Source: an uncultured Acidimicrobiales bacterium
Lineage (GTDB): Bacteria; Actinomycetota; Acidimicrobiia; Acidimicrobiales; SZUA-35
DNA: 64,000 bases
Assembly: GCA_937997485.1 (NCBI GenBank)
Contig: CALKTH010000024.1
Location: 1-64,000, forward strand
Reading direction: 5' to 3'
Under the pieces are notes generated by a model. That model had not been told where the DNA came from. It saw only the letters and a program-made list of their open reading frames with translations, and ran no database searches. Positions 59,629-64,000 of this stretch are shown here, in pieces. The first letter of the stretch is position 1. Every line of letters begins with the position of its first letter. Position numbers and translations under genes: made by a program.

Positions 59629-61995
59629 TCAGGTGGTGTAGCGGCGAGCTTTCGCCTTCTTGCCCCGCAACGTGGTGCCGAGGATCGCCTGCACGACCTC
59701 ATCGACGCTTCCGTCCGGAACGCCCACGATCGTGAACTCATCGGCGATCTTGATCGGTCCGATCTGACGCCCGACGAGGTCGGTGTGGTTGGCCACGGCG
59801 CCGACGACGTCTCCAGGGCGGAGACCCGCACGACGACCCAGCGCGATGCGGACGAAGCCAGTGTCGTCGCCAGTGGGCTGGCCCTTTCGGCCCTTCTCGA
59901 ACTTCTTGTTCCGATCGAAGGGCTTCTTCTCGCCCTTGCCCCGGCTGTCCATCCCGCCCCGCTCGTGGCGATCCTTCTTCTTGCGATCCTTCCACTCTTC
60001 GTTCGGAATCTCGACTTCGTCGATCGCCGACACAGTGGCCTCGTGGTAGAGCTTGATGGCGGCGAGTGCAATGTTGCGCTCGTTGTCTTCGCCCGCGAGG
60101 TTATGGAGCACTGCGTTGTAGTCGTCGAGGTCGTCGGAAGCGAGTGCTTCGCGGACGGCGGTGACGGTCAGCTCGATCTGACGGGCCCGAAGATCGGCGA
60201 CGGTCGGCATCTTGCCGACCTGGATCTTCTGCTTCGTGAGCCGCTCGATGTTGCCGAGCAACCGGCGCTGTTTCGGCTCGGCCAGCGTGATGGCCACACC
60301 CTCGCGTCCGGCGCGGCCCACTCGGCCGATGCGGTGGACGTAGGACTCGGCCGCAGCCGGAACGTTGTAGTTGACGACGTGAGTGAGCGTGTCGACGTCG
60401 AGGCCGCGGGCCGCGACGTCGGTGGCTACCAGCAGCTCGGCCGTGCCCTCGCGCAGCCGGGCCATGACGCGGTCGCGCTGGTTCTGATCCATGCCGCCGT
60501 GCAGTGCCTCTGCCCGATAGCCGCGGCCGTTCATCGTGGCCGTGAGTTCATCAACCTCGGTGCGCGTGCGGCAGAACACGATGCTGGCGTCGGGCGCCTC
60601 GATATCGAGAATGCGGCCGAGCGCTGAAGGCTTGTGTTGGCGAGGAACGAAGTACACGGACTGTCGGATGTTGGCCGCGCCGGGCGTGGCCTTGCCCGAG
60701 CCGATGCGAATGTGGACCGGATCGTTCTGATAGCGCTTGGCGATGGAGCCAATGCGGGGCGGCACGGTGGCCGAGAACAGCACGGTCTGACGGTCAGACG
60801 GTGTGGCGTCGAGGATCTGCTCGATGTCCTCGGTGAAGCCCATGTCGAGCATCTCGTCGGCCTCGTCGAGCACCACGGTCTTGATCTGGTCGAGCACGAG
60901 CGAGCCACGGTTGATGTGGTCGATGGCGCGTCCCGGTGTGGCGACGACGACGTGGCAGCCGCGGTCGAGCGCTTCGAATTGACGACGAATCGGCTGGCCA
61001 CCGAACACGGGCACGGTCTTCACACCGAGTGAGCGTCCGTACTTGAACATGGCTTCGTTGACTTGATTCGCCAGCTCACGGGTAGGGGTGAGCACAAGAG
61101 CTACGGGGGCCTTGGGCTTGCCGGGCTCGATCGAATCGAGAATCGGAAGAGCGAAGGCAGCGGTCTTGCCGGTGCCGGTGGCGGCCTGGCCGAGTACATC
61201 TCGCCCACCCAGCAGCACGGGGATGGTTTGAGCCTGGATCGGCGTCGGCTCTTCGTAGCCGGCTGCGGAGAGGGTGCTCACCAGCTCTTGGCGCAGACCA
61301 AGATCGGCAAACGTGTTGCCGACCGCCGTTTCGGATTCGTTCACCGAGTCCCCAGAGCTCGCGGGAGTGGATGACGCTTGATCCTCGGACGATGGCGCTT
61401 CTTCGGCTGCCGCCCCTTCGGGAGCCGCAGGCTCGGCAGCTTCGGGCGGCACGACTGCAGGCTCAGCAGCGACCGCATGTGTGGGCTCGGCGTGAGGTTC
61501 TGGTGTCGTGCCCGCCGGTTCTGACGGTGTCGTCTCGAGTGGCGACACCGAGATCGCGGCGTCCGTTTCGGTGACGTGTTCAGCGACCACCTCGGACGCT
61601 GAAGGTCGTTCGGCCTCGGGCTCGATGGCGGGTTCTGGCTCGGCGGCGACGATGGGTTCTGGCTCAACGATCGGCTCTGGCTCAACGATGGGCTCGGGCT
61701 CAACGGCGAGCTCAACCTCGGGCTCGATGGCGGGTTCTGGCTCGGGCGACGGCTCGTCGGCCACATCGATCACGATGGGCTCATCGGGCGTCGACTCGTT
61801 CGGCGCGGATGCGGTGTCATCCTGCTTCGAACTGTCGTAGTCGGCGAGCATGTCGAGCACGGACGGCATGCCACCGGGTGCCGCCTTGGCAGCGACGGGC
61901 GGGCCGAGCGGGTCGGTCGGATCGAAATCCGGGATCTCCTCAACGGCATTCTTGGGGTCGTTCTGGTCACTCATACGTGTTGCATCCCTGGGCAT
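59629..61995 (-). CDS. deaD: DEAD-box RNA helicase (DeaD/CsdA-like) with long acidic N-terminus
   Basis: The 788-residue helicase has an acidic, Glu-Pro-rich N-terminal 225 residues with repeats of PEPIVE type. The Q-motif follows at TFADLGLRQELVSTLSAAGY, motif I at AATGTGKTA, Ia at PTRELA, DEAD at VVLDEADEML, SAT at LFSATVPP and motif VI at YVHRIGRVGRAG. The C-terminus has a basic Lys/Arg/Gly region and a DbpA-type RNA-binding domain (GFVRIALGRRAGLRPGDVVG). It probably acts in ribosome assembly or cold-phase RNA unwinding. The start at ATG 61995 has GAGGG 6 nt upstream. ATG 61974 is the alternative. Confidence 0.92.
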   Translation of the reverse strand: MPRDATRMSDQNDPKNAVEEIPDFDPTDPLGPPVAAKAAPGGMPSVLDMLADYDSSKQDDTASAPNESTPDEPIVIDVADEPSPEPEPAIEPEVELAVEPEPIVEPEPIVEPEPIVAAEPEPAIEPEAERPSASEVVAEHVTETDAAISVSPLETTPSEPAGTTPEPHAEPTHAVAAEPAVVPPEAAEPAAPEGAAAEEAPSSEDQASSTPASSGDSVNESETAVGNTFADLGLRQELVSTLSAAGYEEPTPIQAQTIPVLLGGRDVLGQAATGTGKTAAFALPILDSIEPGKPKAPVALVLTPTRELANQVNEAMFKYGRSLGVKTVPVFGGQPIRRQFEALDRGCHVVVATPGRAIDHINRGSLVLDQIKTVVLDEADEMLDMGFTEDIEQILDATPSDRQTVLFSATVPPRIGSIAKRYQNDPVHIRIGSGKATPGAANIRQSVYFVPRQHKPSALGRILDIEAPDASIVFCRTRTEVDELTATMNGRGYRAEALHGGMDQNQRDRVMARLREGTAELLVATDVAARGLDVDTLTHVVNYNVPAAAESYVHRIGRVGRAGREGVAITLAEPKQRRLLGNIERLTKQKIQVGKMPTVADLRARQIELTVTAVREALASDDLDDYNAVLHNLAGEDNERNIALAAIKLYHEATVSAIDEVEIPNEEWKDRKKKDRHERGGMDSRGKGEKKPFDRNKKFEKGRKGQPTGDDTGFVRIALGRRAGLRPGDVVGAVANHTDLVGRQIGPIKIADEFTIVGVPDGSVDEVVQAILGTTLRGKKAKARRYTT

Positions 61996-62127
61996 CGTGG
62001 GCCCTCGCTGCGAACGGCCGCAAAGGCAAGCTCACCACGCTACGGACGGGTGTGCTGGAAACCGGTCCGATTTGTGATCCGATCGTTGGGCAATTCACGT
62101 CGTTTGGACCCAACTACGGTGCTCACG

Positions 62128-62649
62128 ATGCACGTTGTGCTCGTTCACCCCGAGATCGCTCCGAACACGGGGAATATCATTCGGCTTTGCGCCAACACGG
62201 GTTGTGCCCTCCACCTCATCGAGCCTCTCGGCTTTGCATTGGATGCGGCGCGGCTCAAGCGTGGCGGGCTCGACTACCACGAGCTGGCCACGGTGACCAC
62301 GCACACATCGCTCGACGCGCTTCGCCAAGAGCTGCCGGGTCGCTGGTTCGCCTTCTCGGCTCGAGGCCCGACCCGTTACGACCAGGTCGCCTTTGAGCCG
62401 GACGATGTCCTGGTGTTCGGCGCTGAACGCGCCGGGCTGCCCGAATCCACGCTCGCGAGGTGGGAGGAACAACGCGTGCTCTCGCTCCCGATGCGGCCCC
62501 ACAATCGCAGCCTCAACCTGGCGAACGCGGTGTCGATCGTGGTGTACGAGGCCTGGCGTCAGCAAGGTTTCGATGGAGCGGCCACTGCTCCCGATGTCTC
62601 CGGCACGCTCACCAGCGAGACGCCGGGCGCTGCAGGCTTTGATCGGTGA
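62128..62649 (+). CDS. trmL: tRNA (cytidine/uridine-34 2'-O) methyltransferase
   Basis: The 173-residue SPOUT enzyme methylates the wobble 2'-O of tRNA-Leu in known members. It starts MHVVLVHPEIAPNTGNIIRL and has CANTGCALHLIEPLGF, VLVFGAERAGLP and the knot motif MRPHNRSLNLANAVSIVVYEA. It has the normal length for TrmL, plus a Gly/Thr tail. It is divergent from the helicase by 132 bp and followed 31 bp on by the VIT-family gene. Confidence 0.92.
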   Translation: MHVVLVHPEIAPNTGNIIRLCANTGCALHLIEPLGFALDAARLKRGGLDYHELATVTTHTSLDALRQELPGRWFAFSARGPTRYDQVAFEPDDVLVFGAERAGLPESTLARWEEQRVLSLPMRPHNRSLNLANAVSIVVYEAWRQQGFDGAATAPDVSGTLTSETPGAAGFDR

Positions 62650-62680
62650 CCGGGTCTCCCTGTCGCCTACGCTGACCCCC

Positions 62681-63505
62681 GTGACCTCATCACCAGCGGA
62701 GCGACGTTCGCGCCAACGCCGCGAGAGCGACGGTGGAACCAACCACAAGCATTCGCACGATCACTCCCACCATCATGCGCACAGCCACGACGGAGCAACG
62801 CACTGGGTGCACCGCCATCGTGATGTCCAAGGTGGAGCGGCTCGCGCTGCCATCTTCGGCATCAGCGATGGTTTGGTCTCGAACGTGGCGCTGATCCTCG
62901 GCGTGGCAGCTGCCGCGTCGGCCTCTTCCGACGGCAGCGCGGTGCTGGTGGCTGGTGTCGCCGGCTTGCTGGCGGGTGCGTCGTCGATGGCGGCGGGTGA
63001 GTACGTATCAATGAAGGCCCAGGCGGAGCTTGTCGAGCGGGAGCTGCAGATCGAGCGGCAGTCGCTGGCGGAGCACCCCAAGGCCGAAGCCCATGAGCTG
63101 GCAACGATCTACGAGGGTCGCGGCATCGAGCCCGAGCACGCACAGGCGATGGCCGAGGCGGTCATGGCTGATCCCGAGGTGGCGCTCGAGGTGCACGCCC
63201 GCGAGGAACTTGGCATCGACCCGGAGTCGGTCGGCAACCCGATCGAGGCGGCGGCCAGTTCGTTCGTGGCGTTCGCAGTTGGAGCGATTCTGCCGCTCCT
63301 GCCCTGGTTCTTCTCCGACGGCAATGGCGCGATCGTGGCGTCTGCCGTGATCGGACTGGTGGCGGCGGCCGCTGTCGGTGTCACGCTTGCCGTCTTCACC
63401 GAGCGGTCGAAAACGCGAACGGCCGCCCGCCAAGTTGGCTGGGCGACCGCCGCATGCGCGCTCACTTGGCTGATCGGCACCGCTCTTGGTGCCAGCATCG
63501 CCTAG
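62681..63505 (+). CDS. VIT1/CCC1-family iron/manganese transporter
   Basis: The 274-residue protein has a His-rich N-terminus (HKHSHDHSHHHAHSHDGATH). The VIT fold follows: AAIFGISDGLVSNVALILGV, GLLAGASSMAAGEYVSMKAQ, a soluble metal-binding-like helical segment (about 130-190) and three further spans. Family members export or sequester Fe(II) or Mn(II). The N-terminal histidines probably bind metal. The GTG at 62681 is the chosen start with no ribosome site. It converges with the small gene at 63544. Confidence 0.88.
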   Translation: MTSSPAERRSRQRRESDGGTNHKHSHDHSHHHAHSHDGATHWVHRHRDVQGGAARAAIFGISDGLVSNVALILGVAAAASASSDGSAVLVAGVAGLLAGASSMAAGEYVSMKAQAELVERELQIERQSLAEHPKAEAHELATIYEGRGIEPEHAQAMAEAVMADPEVALEVHAREELGIDPESVGNPIEAAASSFVAFAVGAILPLLPWFFSDGNGAIVASAVIGLVAAAAVGVTLAVFTERSKTRTAARQVGWATAACALTWLIGTALGASIA

Positions 63506-63543
63506 GGCCGGAAGACTCTCGAGTCGAGTCCGAGGGGTTCGAG

Positions 63544-63816
63544 TCAGTCGGTGTCCTCTTGCAGCGGGAGGCGGCTTGTGAGCAGTGGACCGACTTCTCC
63601 GGTGGCTCGCACGCAGATGTTGCCGCGGTCGAACTCGATGACGAATGGCTTACCGGCCAAGGCGATGGCCTCACTGAGGCTCAGTTCCGTTTGGGGGGAG
63701 AAGGGCTGGCCGTCGATCGTCATCGTGAGAACCCCGGGAAGAGCATCCCCTGCGCATTCCGCAACGGCTACTCCGAACTGAGCTGCAAGAGTGTGGCTAC
63801 GTTCTGGTAGTCGCAT
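63544..63816 (-). CDS. Uncharacterised 90-residue protein
   Basis: No family is recognised. The frame encodes MRLPERSHTLAAQFGVAVAE, then VLTMTIDGQPFSPQTELSLS and ending VGPLLTSRLPLQEDTD. The start is uncertain: an internal ATG at 63723 would give 59 residues, and neither has a good ribosome site. The composition fits coding sequence, and it fills the gap between the VIT-family gene and the ABC ATPase. Confidence 0.45.
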   Translation of the reverse strand: MRLPERSHTLAAQFGVAVAECAGDALPGVLTMTIDGQPFSPQTELSLSEAIALAGKPFVIEFDRGNICVRATGEVGPLLTSRLPLQEDTD

Positions 63817-63890
63817 ATTGGTCGCAGCAAGGGCCGGGGGAGGAGCAAAAGGGGCCAGTTCGCTGCCCGTTGCGAAGTAGCGTTGCCTGA

Positions 63891-64000
63891 ATGCGGCCTG
63901 TCGAAGCGACTCAACTGACGAAGCGCTTCGGAAGCGGCGACGAGGCCTTCACCGCGGTGGATTCGATCGACTTCCACGTTGAGCCCGGCGAAACGTTCAG
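63891..64000 (+). CDS. ABC transporter ATP-binding protein, N-terminal fragment
   Basis: The window ends inside a gene that starts ATG at 63891 and encodes MRPVEATQLTKRFGSGDEAF, then TAVDSIDFHVEPGETF. This is the strand-1 region of an ABC ATPase just before Walker A. The L-T-K-R-F-G-S-G-D-E start resembles MacB/LolD- or CcmA-type ATPases. The rest lies outside the window, so the substrate cannot be inferred. Confidence 0.75.
   Translation, partial: MRPVEATQLTKRFGSGDEAFTAVDSIDFHVEPGETF

Noticed and set aside
63510-63555. tRNA-like GGGTTCGAGTC stretch
   Set aside because: The T-loop-like bases are present, but no paired T stem, anticodon arm or acceptor stem could be built around them.

Overview
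This is a high-GC, gene-dense chromosomal segment of an actinobacterium. Gene content suggests an Acidimicrobiia-like (Ilumatobacter-type) lineage, which is an inference from the following: F420-type luciferase-like oxidoreductase, three secreted proteins with DUF4214 modules, a class E sortase, a Septum_form-like protein, DUF5317, frequent GTG starts, many 4-nt ATGA/GTGA overlaps, and two copies of what looks like the actinobacterial 6C small RNA. No phage, plasmid, CRISPR or insertion sequence was seen. Short palindromic repeats are the only mobile-like DNA.

Layout. 1-8.3 kb: the tail of a D-threonine-aldolase-like gene, an F420-type oxidoreductase, a beta-lactamase-fold hydrolase, a giant secreted cadherin-like/DUF4214 protein (two convergent terminators lie between these last two) and a PabB-PabC fusion for folate. 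8.4-15.9 kb: a tightly overlapping corrinoid methyl-transfer operon (corrinoid protein, virulence-factor-domain protein, methyltetrahydrofolate methyltransferase, ASKHA/2Fe-2S reactivase, MttB-family methyltransferase), divergent from an IclR regulator and an inositol-phosphatase-like gene that share a promoter with an 8-bp inverted repeat. Together these genes look like a route that strips methyl groups from a quaternary or tertiary amine and passes them via B12 to tetrahydrofolate. 15.9-31.8 kb: a secreted DUF4214 protein, a surface metalloprotease with an M64-type HExxH...DEY motif, a CBS protein, hydrolases, an L-threonine aldolase divergent from a hydantoinase A, a TetR/DUF427/glycosyltransferase operon facing a GH63-like glycosidase, and a sortase E/Septum_form/DUF5317 operon.

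31.9-38.8 kb: a complete nine-gene System I cytochrome c maturation operon, ccmA to ccmI, including a 50-residue ccmD-like gene. 38.9-47.5 kb: mostly unassigned proteins, including a DUF4062-like/methyltransferase fusion, a permuted-papain-fold protein, a SEC-C protein and a secreted sugar-dehydrogenase-like protein ending in DUF4214. 47.9-64 kb: a thioesterase, an amidase, cobyric acid synthase, an MFS exporter, a Lin0512 protein, an RraB-like protein, a Tat-exported peptidoglycan amidase, an AAC(3)-I-like acetyltransferase, a DEAD-box helicase, TrmL, a VIT-family metal transporter and the start of an ABC ATPase gene. Two homologous, covarying two-hairpin RNAs with C-rich loops and terminator-like 3' ends lie on the minus strand at 51.9-52.1 and 55.2-55.4 kb.

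How the parts connect. Folate (PabBC), B12 (CobQ) and the methyl-transfer operon are metabolically linked. Cytochrome c maturation and the F420-type enzyme suggest respiratory metabolism. A large share of the remaining genes concerns the cell surface.
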